Assembly: GCA_039602395.1 (NCBI GenBank)
Contig: JBCNJP010000027.1
Span: 34,171,841-34,235,840 of the forward strand
Length of the DNA: 64,000 nucleotides
Direction of reading: 5' to 3'
Origin: Deinandra increscens subsp. villosa
Lineage: Eukaryota; Streptophyta; Magnoliopsida; Asterales; Asteraceae
Shown here in pieces: positions 47,727-60,381 of this stretch. Within the stretch, counting starts at the first letter, position 1, and each line of letters starts with the position of its first letter. The notes below the pieces were generated by a model. It made no database searches and was not told where the DNA came from. It was given only the letters and a program-made list of their open reading frames with translations. The position numbers were made by a program, and so were the translations under genes.

Positions 47727-47911
47727 AACTTATTTTTTCGTTTTTCGATAATAAAAAGAAAACGATAACTATTGTTTGTTCGGGGGTTAATTTGATAACT
47801 TCCACACTAGATTCCACCCCTCAGTCGTACGCTTCCAACCTCTCATTCCTCATCATCTTCTCCACCAATTCTCCCCATCATTTCTCACACATACGTTCAG
47901 AGATCGATCGC

Positions 47912-50900
47912 ATGACGCTCAACCTAACTCCTCCATGGCCGAATCGTCTATATCTCCACTCTACTCACCACCACCGCTTCCTATCCACTCCCAACGAAGC
48001 TTCGTCAAAATCGCAGGCGTTTTGCAGTTTCCGCACTCCAAATTATAAAAGCAAGAACATCAAGGCTTCGTTGAGCGAGAGCTGTCATGAAGGCGCTGTG
48101 GCGGATGGTGATGATGCTGGTAGTGTGGATCATGAGTTGATTATTGATAAAGTCTCGGCTGCAAAAGATGCGAGTGAAGCACTCCAAGTGTTCGGCGTAA
48201 TGACTAAGAGAAACGGTGGCGTCGTGAGTACCTCTGATTGTGCTTCGATTATTTCGGCTGCGCTTGATCGGAACAATGCGGATTTGGCACTATCCATTTT
48301 CCAAGCCATGCGTTCGAGTTTTGGTGCAGGTATAAACGAACTACTGTCCTCATTCCTAAATTACAGTAATTTGTATTTCTTTCTGAATGATTCTGTTGAT
48401 TTTAGACTTCTAATGTCATGAAACCTTTGTAATATTTAGTGAAGAACTCAGGATTATTGTCTTTTTTGGTTGAAGTATGCACAGCGTTTTGGAACTTGAT
48501 TTCAGTAGCATTTGTTTAAAATTAATTATCAAGACTTGTGAACTTTTAGCTAGTATTAGATAGAACATATTAGTTAGGATTTATTGTTCAGATAAAATTT
48601 ATTCTAATTACTCTATGATTTGATCAGGTTTTTCTTTGTAATTATACTCTATGATCCTATGAATAGCTAATACACAATTTCTTATCCCTCTCTACCACAT
48701 ACTGCCCCCAGATCTTGGCTGGTGATCAACCTTCTTCCCCTTTTGCCTCTTTTGTGTGGTCACTTTCTTTCTCTTCTTCTAACTCTGGTTCTGCTCTGCG
48801 GCCACATGGTATATATATGTACATTAGGTTTTATTTGCTTTTTTTCTTGTTGCCGTCGTCATGCCACCACAGTCGGTAGTTAAGTACCTGCGGTGCTTCG
48901 AGATGCTACTATTCCAAATTAGTTTGGAACTTGATGCTTAAAAGGTTTACAATTCATTAATCATTAGTGTCAAAGGATATATATTTGAATACATGACTTA
49001 CAGCTATAGCTTTAGCTTGTTTCTGTACATATGTTTGTTCTGAAATCTTCTATGAAGTGTTTGTTGTCACTCAAATATCAGATGTATTTATATTAAAGAT
49101 GATCATCTCAAACTGACTTGTTAAGGAAGGTAACAATTTGAATGTCTAATTGTGCATGTTTGGGTGCTTGAACATGAAGCACAAAACAATTCTTGGACAT
49201 GTGTTCTACTTTTAAAGCATATAGCTGGACTAACCTATAAGATTGATAAATTTCAAGATACAATTACCATTTGAACCAAATTTCTAGTTTATTCTATTAT
49301 TGACTGGTGCTTTTGGGAGAAAATGTGTTGTATCGGCTGGAGGACGGGCTTGGTTTAGTGCATACTGTAATGTACTAATTTTTGATGCATGAGGTAGGTG
49401 TAGGAGATAAAGATGTTGGCGACAGATGGAGGTGGTCCAGACCTGATGTAAATACATACACACTGTTGGTTCAGGGTCTTGCAGCATCACTGAGGGTTTC
49501 AGATGCCCTTAGAATTATTGCTAATGTTTGTCGAGTGGGAGTATCTCCTGGTGAAGAGGTACAACTGCAGTTACTGTCGACTTATTTGTTGCCAAGCATT
49601 ATATTAAAGATTCCTTTGAAGTTGGTGTTATATTTTCTCACAGTTACCTGCAGCCCATTTTTTTAGTTTACTATTCTAACATCTCATTTTATCATTATGT
49701 TGATCTGTAGTTTGCTTTTGTTCATGCAGGTGCCTTTCGGTAAGATTGTAAAATGTCCTAATTGCATGATAGCCGTTGCAGTTGCACAACCCCAAAATGG
49801 TATTCAGGCATGCACAAAAATGCCTATAGATTTATTTATCCCCCCATATATCCATGAACATTTGCAACTAATTTGAAAGTCAAATATACATTCCGAAAAA
49901 GTTAAAGTACTCTGCTTAGCAACAATTTGCTAAGTAGACTACTTAGATCACAATCAGATTTTTTATATATGTCTACATAGAGTAATCTATCATTTTCTCT
50001 TCTCTTGGTTGGTAGTGTATGCTTGATTGGTAATTTAGCTTGTAGGTAATCAGTATGCACATGTTCATTTTGCATATATTCATGTACTGCCTCTTTTAAA
50101 CATTTAGATTGGCATGTTTATGTTAATCGTCTATGATTCCCTCCTTAGTTGATCATGTTTTTACGCTCCCTTATCAGATAGAGTTTGTTCTGCAGGTTGT
50201 TTCCTGCTCCAAATGCCGTTATCAATATGAGCTTGTTTCTGGCAACATAACTAGTATCGAGTCAGAAGAGATAAGGTTGGTTGTACTTGTCTTATGTACT
50301 CTGAATCATCACTATTGAATGGCCTAGTTATGTGCTTATTGCTTATATAGTACTTTCAGTTGTTTCGTATGAGTTGGAATTGACTACTGATTCATATTAG
50401 TATTTATACTTGATCATTTGTTTATGATCTCAACACTGTTTTCCTTCATCGCTTGTGACCTTTTCTCCAAAACAAACAAAAAAACATACCCTGCAGAAAT
50501 CCCTCTCAAAACAGTAGGGTCTGGGGAGGGTGGGGGCAAACCTTACATCTATCCAAAGGATAGAGGGGCTGCTTCCCCGGAGATCCTCGGCTCAGGAAAG
50601 CGCCGTCTTTTTCCTTTCCTTTCTGAAAGCAAAATACAAAAAGTATACAAGAATACCAGTAGAGGATGAAAGAACAGGAAGACATAAAATCCCTAAAGCG
50701 ACTAAAGGCACACCGTGACTTTATCTGCAAATATTCCATATTTAATTATTCTTGTGTTTATAACTTTATATGAATTCAATAAAAAAAAGTAGTTTATGTT
50801 TTCTTATGCAACTGCTGCTTAGTGTTAGTGTGCTTCAGAAAAGAGTATCATAGTGTAAGATGTTGATCATGTGATATTCACTTTTTCTAAGGATGTCCTC

Positions 50901-53397
50901 CTGCCGAACGCAGCATGGATGTGCCTGCATGGAAAAGAGGGCTACAGTTTTTGCAGCTAGTTAAAGAAACTACTCCTGCTGCTGTTCACTCCATTGTGGC
51001 AAGTCTCTCTCCCCCCCAAATCAAATATATGCATACATACATACATACGATATATATATATATATATATATACACACTATGTATAGGGTGGGTAAGGTTC
51101 ATGAGAAAACTCCTCTTATTGAGAAAACTAAAACTCTTTTTTAGTGTTTTTAATCAACTTTAACTGTATAATATTTCTTTTACATTTTTAAAAAAGCAAA
51201 CCAAAAAAAAAAAAAAAACTTTAATAGTTATACTACATATATGTAATATACTATACTACATTTATGCAGTACTAACTAGTATCTTTAGTACTGCCTATAT
51301 GTGCTACAGTGCTAATGAAAAATGAAAATGTACGACACAAATACCATAATAAAGATAACAAAGCTCTTGAATCTTGATTTATGGTGCAATTTTAAAATAT
51401 AAACTTTTAAAGAAAAAAAGGAGGAGTTTTATAGTTCTCCCCTAAGGATGAGTTTTCTCATGAGCCTCAAAGAAGATTTTGCCTACGAAGTGTAAGAAAC
51501 ACATGGTGTTTTAAATTTTAGACATGGTGTCCTAAACTTTTGTAGACATAAAAAATATAAAATATTGTTTACTAAAAATATTTAAAAAAAATGGCAGGTT
51601 TATAGTAAACATGATTTTTCGTAAACCTTTCTTGCTGATATTATTATCCTCAGGTCCAGACACCATCTGGTATGGCCCGAACACACAGGTTTGCTACTAA
51701 AACAGTGGATCTCCCTGCACAAGAAGGGGAGCGTGTAACAATTGCTTCAGCTGCTCCATCAAGTGTCTACCGGGAAGTAGGTCCCTTAAAATTTAGCCCC
51801 AAAACACCCAACTATTACCCTGGCGAGCCCATGTCCCTAACAAACCATCTAAATGGCAGAGAATCACCATTATTAAGAGCCCCCACTAAAAATGGAGGAC
51901 TATCCGTATTTAGCCCTGCTGTCTTCTTCCCCGTCCTTGCTGTTGTTGCCACAGGAGATGTGGCCTCAGGAATGATAGACCCCAGCTTACCTCAGTTTAT
52001 TTCAGTTGCAGCTGTTTCATCTGTAGCTGTTGGAGCCACTTTAAACGGTCTGGTATTTCCACAGTTAAATCGAGTAAGTTTTCTTGTTGAGGTTACTAAA
52101 AACCTCCTTAACTTCCCAATACCATGTGAGTATTTTTCCTATTAACAAGTGTCACCTATAAGTTTGTTAAATGCTTTTTGTTTTTTCATCAGCTTCCTCC
52201 AAGACTTGTGGAAACAGTTGCCATGAGGCAGCAGCTACTGTCTCAGTATGATACACTTCAATCTCGCATTAAGGATTTAAAAGACGCTGCTGAAAACGAG
52301 GTATTCCCTTAGACCCTTATACTAAGACTTGCGAGTTGTGCTCTTTTTTGCTCAAATAAAATCATACTTTTGAGTCCCTGACATGCAATTAAGTTTAATA
52401 TCTGTTATAAATTATCAATGTTTACTTTGGCCATCAAATATATTAGGTATGGATGTTGGCTCGTATGTGCCAACTAGAGAACAAAATTGTTGCTGTCGGA
52501 GAACCTTCTTATCGGTGATCTCCTCAAACTGTTTCTGTTACTACTCTTCCCATCTTTGTAGTGTAATAGTTTGGTTGACAAAATATAAAGTCAATGAAAT
52601 CTGTTTTTCTTAATTATTTTCATGAAGTGCACGGAGAAGTAGAGTCAAAAGGGTGCGGGAAGGATTGACAAACTCCTTGAAATCACGAATTGAACTAATT
52701 GAAAGCTATGCAAGAGTATGTCTTCTACAATACTAAACTCCTACTAAAAATATCTTCTTTATTAAGCTTTGAACCATCATGTCAATATTTTGTTCATTCC
52801 AATTTTACCCTTTTTCACAGATTTCTTCAATGATTGAAATTGAAGTAGAAATGGACTCTGATGTTCTTGCTGCTGAATCAGCCAACAATGCGGTTTGTTA
52901 ACCACTACTAAACTTCTCTCCTACAGTTTAGCTGTTGTTTTGAAGAAGGGAATGTTTAGATGCCAAATGTCCTTAAAATATATATATTTTTATCTTTATT
53001 TTTTTCTTGTGCAGGAGACTATTGCTGAACAGATAGAACAGATCATGGAACTTGAAAATCTTGAAGAGGTATTTTTCTTGCAATGCTGCATGCATAAAAA
53101 CTTGAATGATTTTTTATTCTTAGCAAGGCTTTTTTTGTTGTTGTTGTTTTCTTTTATTTTCCACTCGAGCCACTCGGATACGTTATATGAACAGTTACTT
53201 CTCTCTTCCATATGAAATTCCATAAACTACAATCATATTAGGCTATTAGCACAAGGGTTTGATTGTTTACTCAAGTGTCAGAAATACCCTTTCATCGTGA
53301 TAATTATTAGAATAACTGATGTTTGTTTATACAGAGATGGAAAATTCAAGCAGAGGCAAATGATGAGGTGGAGAAGCTTCTCAATTCTGAGATATGA
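47912..53397 (+). CDS. Probable plastid protein with PPR-like helices, zinc ribbon, membrane segment and coiled coil (564 aa, 12 exons)
   Basis: Exons 47912-48329, 49398-49558, 49730-49807, 50196-50275, 50914-50998, 51654-52073, 52193-52300, 52447-52514, 52628-52715, 52821-52892, 53015-53068 and 53335-53397 (1695 bp). An earlier in-frame ATG lies inside the tRNA and was rejected. Residues 1 to about 50 look like a plastid transit peptide. About 70-190 are PPR-like helices (RPDVNTYTLLVQGLAASLRV). A zinc ribbon has C202-x2-C205 and C223-x2-C226. A hydrophobic region spans about 363-409. Residues 415-564 are charged and helical, probably coiled coil (EQIEQIMELENLEERWKIQAEANDEVEKLL). I believe it is a conserved plant family but cannot name it. 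The introns at 49808 and 50999 appear to start with GC instead of GT. A role in plastid membranes or RNA is only inferred. Confidence 0.87.
50508..50700 (+). repeat. Widespread plant intronic repeat, possibly SINE-type
   Basis: In intron 4 of the zinc-ribbon gene. GGGTCTGGGGAGGGTGGGGG followed by CAAACCTTACATC, GGATAGAGGGGCTGCTTCC and CCTCGGCTCA is a GC-rich sequence I recognise as common in introns of many dicots. It is perhaps the conserved 3' domain of some angiosperm SINEs; the family name is unverified. Confidence 0.45.
51086..51475. mobile_element. MITE-like element in intron 5 of the zinc-ribbon gene
   Basis: TCATGAGAAAACTC (51099-51112) is the exact reverse complement of GAGTTTTCTCATGA (51450-51463). 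As with the element at 1265-1441, its left end follows a TA repeat and a TATAGGGTG motif, so the two share a left-end layout though not the same TIR. Confidence 0.65.
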
Positions 53398-54890
53398 CCT
53401 TCACAGCAGGTTTCAGATGTATAACCAACTGGTTTGTCAGACGATTGGATATCATACAAGTTCAAATTCGATCAACAGGTTCTCGTTTCTGTTCAGTTTC
53501 ATGCTGAAAATGAGGATCTTGTATTAACTATTTCAAAAATCAATTACATTCTTTTGTAAATTCAAATAACATTACACTGTAGAACTTGTTTATAAATTAA
53601 AAGTTTTTATAATATATAACTAACTAATCAACCGCTTAACTAACTAACCACCATATTCAAAATCTGGTCCAAGACAAGTGGAAAAGTGACCTGTACAAGA
53701 ATTATAGAGGTCATATAGTTAATCTTTTTAGGACAATGATCATAATTTGTTTAGTTAACTACACATATGATCCATGTGGTTTGGGCAAAGTAACAAGATT
53801 GGGTACTAACTTATAAAATTTGTAAGTTTGGGTTTCATGGTTTCAATTTTTTAACGAGTTTGAATAGTAAGGTTAGGCTAAGTATTATTAACCTTTTTGT
53901 TAGAAATTTGTATAAAATGATCAAAATGTCTTCTATAAACAAATGGACCATTTATGTAAATAATTCTATTTTAATTACATAGACCATTAATGTAGATAGA
54001 TAAATTGTTTACGAAAGGATATTTTGGTTATTTAATGCAACTTTAAGTCTAACAGAAGTTGAAACCATGAAACCCCAACTTGCATTTTTATGTTTATTAT
54101 TATTATTATTATTGTTATTACTTTTTGGTAATCAGTACCCATTAAACCACGGGGACCATTTGTGTTGCATCTAAATTATTTACTCAGAATATTCTTTTTT
54201 CTTTTTAAACTTTTGTGTGAGCTTAACAGTGTGATGGAATACATAAATTGGCAATTTTGAATTGTATGATTTAGCTGGCATTATGATGGAAGGATGTTGG
54301 ATGGCAAAATTGCTCACATTACCAAAACCATGTGGTCTCCAACAGGAATAGTAGGAGGATAGTAGGGTACACTTTGCCTTTTGATTTGGTTTCTCTGCTT
54401 CATCACACAAACTTTTTCATTTTAAAACTAAACCTAACTATTTATATATATTAACTTATACAGTTTTAAAGTGGTTATTCGTTGTTTGTTTAGAGTTTAG
54501 TGTGAGTCTAAAATTAAAATTATTTTCTGCCAAGGAATTATATTGATTATAAATGAAATGGGTTAAATAGGTTAAAAAGTGGAGCTATGACTTCTTTACT
54601 TGTTTTGCTAACTTGGTTATTATTATATTAAATTACTAATATAGTTTTTATTTCATATTTTACAATAAAATTTTGTTTTGATTTATTTTATTTCTTTTTT
54701 AAATCTTTGTAAGTTGTCTTAAATCACCGTCTTGTGTCGTGTCGTATAAGATTATTATCTTTTTGTTCAAACATTGGCCTTTTTAATTGTAACGCGAACA
54801 TGCATTAAAGCCAATTGTTTATTCCGTATACATATGAATTCTTTTTCCCAAATCCCAACGTATAGAGAGAATTTCAAGTTACTACTATTG
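53398..54890. other. Intergenic, old repeat
   Basis: 3' UTR of the zinc-ribbon gene, then non-coding DNA. About 53700-54180 contains the GGTTTGGGCAAAGTAACAAG / CCCATTAAACCACGGGGACC type text typical of a dispersed plant repeat. No gene seen. Confidence 0.5.
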
Positions 54891-54901
54891 AGTAACTATT
54901 T

Positions 54902-55010
54902 CAGACATACCAAAGAAACAACTTGATGGTAAGTGGCTGCTCTCTAACCAAGTTGTTGTGAGTTTAAATCATATGAAGTACATGTGGTGATGATTTTAGT
55001 CGTTAAAAAA
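54902..55010 (+). mobile_element. tRNA-derived SINE-like element
   Basis: Has an A-box-like GATGGTAAGTGGCTG and a B-box-like GTGAGTTTAAATC, and ends CGTTAAAAAAA. The flanks AGTAACTATTT (54891-54901) and AGTAAGTATTT (55011-55021) match at 10 of 11 positions, a typical aged target duplication. Confidence 0.7.
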
Positions 55011-55021
55011 AGTAAGTATTT

Positions 55022-56556
55022 TTATATTTTGCAGACACCACTTAATTCTTCAATGTAGACAGTAGAACCGGCAAGAATGCCTTGAATATGAATGTGACAA
55101 TGCCATGAACATCCAAGACAAATCACCTCTCATCAAAAGAAAAAAAATCTGTTTAGTAAATGCTTTAAATAATAATAAGTAAAAGTCGTTGGTGAAAAGA
55201 TTTAATAATACATTTTTTTCTAAAAGGATAATTAAAAATGAGAAATTTGTGGTCGGCAAGCAAGATAGATTTAAGGAAGTCATGTCGAAATTGTGAGGTG
55301 GGTGGATTGTTCCCCCTTTTGTCAATACAGTTGGACAAGTAGAAAGCTGCCACATTCCAAAGAATAAACGCTCTGGATTCCTTCTTCTTCTTATTCTTCT
55401 ACTACAGCTAAATAATATTATATTATTTTTTTACTTTAACAGCTGTCGGCATTCAACACCACCTTGTTTAAAAAGATATATAATATTTTTATTACTTTTC
55501 TCTTGGGTAAAATTAAAAAATATATATCTATAAAAATACAAATTGTAAATATGAAAGCCAATGTGTCTCTCACACCTTGACTCAATGTGCATCTATCTCT
55601 GATTTTAAATGCAGGTCTTTATAGATTGTTTATGTTATTATGTAACACACATCAATAAGTTAGTTTATGTGTATATTTATTGTAATAAAACATTATATAT
55701 CTATAAATTTATATACATTACAACATGTAATAACAAGACTTGTTTCAGAGATGGTTTGAAAAACAAGTAGATTATAAAAAACTTGTATATTAAAAAAAAA
55801 AACTTATATAAAATGCAAGTTATGTTACAAAGTAATATGAAGAAAGTAATAAATACTTTAAATTTTTATTAAAATACACTATCAATAATTCACAACTCAT
55901 AGAAGCAATAAGTAGGCTACCCCCAATGATACTCTTCACTATATATTACTTTCAAGCCTAACAGGTTACACTCACAATATTTATATAGTATTTGCATTTT
56001 GCCTAGCCTACTTCCACATGCCACTCTCACTAGCCATGATTGATATTCTAAATCTTTTAATTTTTGTATATTAAAATGATTGAATCCAAATAATCATAAT
56101 ACAATAACGTCTACGCAAAGGAATCAAAAGTTATATAATGAGTGTAATATGATAAGAACTAGACACATATGAATATATGATAATTTGACTCATTTAAAAA
56201 AAAATTGAGATTTTAAAGTTATAGAGCTTGATATGATTAGCAATTTGGTTCATATATCATATGGGATTATCTATTAATGTTGGACCCATGCTTATAGTAC
56301 AAATCATAACTGAAACTTGACATCTCGGGTAATCTAATTTTTAGATAAATTTTAGTAACTTCCATGTTTAATTAAACCAAAAATACAAACTCAATTTTTT
56401 TTCGAAAAGTGCCCCGGACTTTTACTTCCTCTTTAGGCCATCAAAATGATTAAGCCACCACCGACATAAATGAGTATAATGTGAGTTGCATGTAGGAGGG
56501 ATGTATATACAATAGTGTTGGTGGTAAAATGAGTTTGTAGGAAGAACGTTGATATG

Positions 56557-56597
<41 letters not shown>

Positions 56598-58340
56598 AAA
56601 TGATGAGTTATAGTGTTAGATAGTCGTAGAGAGAAATATTATATATGATATATATATGTGAATGAGATGTTCATTTCAAAAGAATTTTTGTTAAGTTTGG
56701 AAAATGTGATATGGGCTATCCCACATTGATGTGTGATCAAATGTGAATTGGTTGATAAGGATAAACTTTAAGCTCTAGATATCACTTGTGTCATGTTTTA
56801 CTCTAGCTCATAACCTCGCGCAGGGGGGGTGCGAAAAATGAGTTGTCAAGCCGAAATGCTGAACGCGCGACTTGCGAACGCGAATGCAGCTCCGAAACGT
56901 GTATCCATAGACGATACGCTTTGCTAATTTTCGAACCATTTTTTGAGATGATGCTAGAAATAACATATAACTTTCCAAACCTGATCATTCATTACGGATT
57001 AATGGACATAAATCAATCATACACAGGTTTAGAGCTAAAGAACACACATAAAAATTGAATTCCAACGTCATGCTACTGCTGCTGATCTCCGTTTACAGCT
57101 TCATTCCGGTCTCATTTCAGGCAAGTATTCTCGTCCGGCTGTACACATAGTTTTGAACCGGTGTACCCTGGGAACAGACGTCGAATCTGTTTAAGGTGAA
57201 TTATGCCAAACACAAGCCCGGTTCATCTCGTTTTTCTTTGTCTGTGATATTCTAGCTTCGGAAACATAGAAAGCTGCTATTCATGATCATATGTCTGTAG
57301 TGTTTTCATTTACTACTCTATCTCCTTGTATTTGTTCATTATTGTTATCTGTAAACTGGTAATCGTTATTAAAGATAGTTCTAATCGTTACTGAATTTCC
57401 AACAAGATTATATATATATATACCTTCAGTTCTTTTAAGAGTGTGAAAAACGACAATTAAACAGTAACATTAGACATCTAATTATGAGCTGAAGCTGTTA
57501 ACATTAAAGTGAACTACTATGCATTGTTATGCTTTGCTATATGGCAAGACATTTCCATATGTCGATTACTTTACTTTGTTTTTTTTTATTTTAAGAAAGA
57601 CTTTCTTACTAGATTCAAACTCGAACATTTTGGCTGTGAATTAAGCATCATGTTTACTTTATGCTAGATATACACTAGATAGATAGGACCAACAACATAT
57701 ATAAGGTTTAATTCCAAAGCAAATTGGTGATAAAAATTAAGATGGAGGCATTCGTCTTTGTTGAGGGGCATATGGATATTAGGCTCAAATTCATTCTTAA
57801 AAATATATTTCATATTCAATAAATATATTTTATGCGGTTACCTTGTTTGTAATTGTAATCACATATTGATACATAAATCTTGTTACGTGGACTATGATGA
57901 TTAAAAATATGACAAAGATCGTCATGTGTTACTTTATTTGGGAAATGAGTTGGGGTGACAACTATGGTGACCAACATAAAGTGACGGTTGCCACCCAATT
58001 AATTGCCGTCACGTAAAACCCAACCACTCCACAATTTCTCACTTTTTATTATTTTTCTACATATGTTTCTCCGTGATCATTCATAATTGTCACCAATTAT
58101 TTTTTTAACGACGATTTCATTAAAACAAAAAAAAAAAAAACACCCTCTTAATAAGCCGATAGGAGGCCATACAGTGACACACCAATTAAATTCCGTCAAT
58201 TGTGTCTTTCTAATATTTAGGGCGGAGGATGGTAATAGAATGGGTTGATATAGCAACCAATCAACTTGTGTCAAGTATGAGAGAGAAAAATAATGGGTTA
58301 AAGTAGAAATGTAGTATAATGGAAGAGATGGCATTGGAAG
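55022..58340. other. Intergenic, nothing convincing
   Basis: Mostly AT-rich. A TA repeat is at about 56561-56589. About 56705-56910 starts GGGCTATCCCACATTG and has a GC-rich tail (CGCGCAGGGGGGGTGCG, GAACGCGCGACTTGCGAACG); it may be a decayed LTR or TRIM fragment. The frames at 55050-55355 and 56843-57058 do not look like genes. Confidence 0.45.
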
Positions 58341-58480
58341 CTTTAAGGTATTGGTATCAGATAATGGAATGAGTTTGGAAATGGAATGGGCTAAGGAATG
58401 AAATGGATCATTATCATTTCATCGTCATGTTTGGTTACTATGTGAAAATGAAATAAATCACTGTTTCGTATTCTTTTATG
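58341..58480. mobile_element. Left part of a MITE-like element, partner near 60040-60175
   Basis: GGAATGAGTTTGGAAATGGAAT...CATGTTTGGTTACTATG here and CCATTTCATTCCA...ATTCCATTCCACC near 60070-60150 are complementary in character, as in the common plant ATTCC-rich hAT miniature element. Later insertions may have separated the halves. Confidence 0.4.
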
Positions 58481-58519
58481 GTTAGTAAAAACGAAGTAAT
58501 CGAATATAATTTACTAATA

Positions 58520-58800
58520 TTTTCATTTAAATTAATATATTTGTTTTATATTTATATTTTTCAGTGTTTTAATTTTTAATTTTTATTAAATAATTTAATT
58601 TTTATTTTTATTTTAATTGTTTTTTTATTTTTTTATTTTCTAATATTAATTTTATCTTTATTATTTTTTGTTTGTTTTTATTTATTGTTTTATTTTTATT
58701 TTATATATTTTGTTATTGTTTTTCAATCTTTTATTATTATTTTTTTTACTTTTACATGTTTTTTTTTTTTTTTTTTTATTCTTAATCTATTTTCCATAAA
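58520..58800. repeat. T-rich low-complexity stretch
   Basis: Long runs of T with scattered A; no other signal. Confidence 0.8.
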
Positions 58801-58878
58801 ATTTTAGGAAGAAATCTAACTGGAAAAAAAACACCCCACCCCTATGGATTGAAAAATCTTTAAAGAGTAAACTTCTAG

Positions 58879-59779
58879 TTTAGGAATTGGACCCATAACG
58901 TACGTATCACCTTACCTAATCACCAACGAGTCGTCGAGTCGGTCGTGTCGTGAAGTTAATCTATTTAACTATTTAAATTATTTATTGATTTATTCTTTTA
59001 TCTCGCTAGTCGTCAAGATTATCATCGAGTCTATCCTTCCTCATTTCGTGGTGTCTTTTCTCTCAAATTGTGTCTCCATATCAGGTGAGTATTCATAGCC
59101 CCTCTTTCATTTCAATGTTTTGGGGTGCAACATGTATCAGTATTCAAAAACCCTAAACTCTTTATTATGCAAAATCTATGCGATTCTATGTGTTCCATGT
59201 GTGATATTCTATTGTGTGATACTTGTTGGATTCTATGTGTGGATATTCGCTAGTCACTAATCACTAATCGCTAATCGCTTGTGTACCATTAACCATCGAG
59301 CCGTGGCAACAATGATAGATCTATTGGCTGACAACCCACCTGGCCTGCCTTGGCTTGGGCGCCGGGTGATTGCTCCCTTATTGTCTAGGGTTGGTGCACA
59401 TCACTTATATGACTCGTTGATCATGATTGGATATTATCGCTTGACTCATTGAATCGCAATGTTTAATCTATGTAGTATGTTAAACCTATGTTTACTCACC
59501 AACTATTCGTAGTTGACCTTTATTTTATACATGTTGCAGGACTTGCTGTTAGATGATGACTTCTTGCTGTTGACACTATAGGATCGCATGTGGACTTAGT
59601 GTGACCTAATTAATAAGATTTATTTGATTCATTGTTGTTTATTTTTATCATGTATTGTAATGAATATTTATGTATAATGAAATGGGTTGATTAAGAATAT
59701 CGCAACATTTAAATAGTGTTGTGTGCATCTGGGCAATCATCGCGCCCCGACATTTTCCGCCGTCGGTTGGGGTGTGACA
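58879..59779 (+). mobile_element. LTR fragment ending GGGGTGTGACA
   Basis: The first 560 bp match 21215-21776. The rest continues through CATCTGGGCAATCATCGCG to a typical LTR end, GTTGGGGTGTGACA at 59779. The left side is truncated. No coding sequence is present. Confidence 0.65.
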
Positions 59780-59873
59780 GTCCCCACATAAGGTGTACTT
59801 TTGTCATTTCCGTTTGTTTTAAAGTATGAGTTAAAACAAACGAAAATGACAAAAGTACACATCATGTGGGGAC
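59780..59873. repeat. Near-perfect 43-bp-arm hairpin
   Basis: Arms 59780-59822 and 59831-59873 are reverse complements with three mismatches, separated by the 8-base loop AGTATGAG. It starts GTCCCCACATAAGG and ends ATCATGTGGGGAC, and abuts the LTR end at 59779. Confidence 0.92.
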
Positions 59874-60381
59874 CACATGAGGACAATCTAACGACTCTTT
59901 AAACAACTGTTAACGTTGAGACTAAAATTGAAAAAAAATTGAAATCTGAGACACTAAATCGGGATTTTTAAAAAGTTGGGACTAAAATTCTTAAAAAATG
60001 TGCAAACGTTGGGGACTAAAAACGAAGTTTACTCTTCTTTAAAAATGGAAGGAATCACATTTCTTATGTAATGGTCCATTTCATTCCAAGGTGCTACAAA
60101 CATGTCATTTTGCATTCCGATATAACGACTCATTCCATTCCACCCTCCATTCATGCATACCAAGCACTACCTTATAGTATGTTTGGGAGTGCTTATTTCA
60201 ATGGAAAAGTGCTTTTAGGTAAAAATAATTTTACATTACCCAAACTATATTTTTAACTTATTTATTTTTTTAAAAGCAATAAGTTGTATGAAATTGTTAC
60301 CCAAACATGCTCTTAAAAGGTTTATTTTTATTTTTTTTAAATAAGTCAACATCATTATCTCACATAGCTACGGCTTGTTGC
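59874..60381. other. Repeat-derived spacer with a small MITE
   Basis: 59900-60035 resembles the reverse of the dispersed repeat near 3240. 60177-60311 begins GTATGTTTGGGAG and ends CCCAAACATGCTC, an imperfect inverted pair related to the element at 26070-26446. No gene. Confidence 0.5.

Noticed and set aside
47669..47911. N-terminal extension of the zinc-ribbon protein beginning inside the tRNA gene
   Set aside because: The extra 81 codons translate tRNA sequence and its Pol III terminator region. The ATG at 47912 begins a plausible transit peptide.
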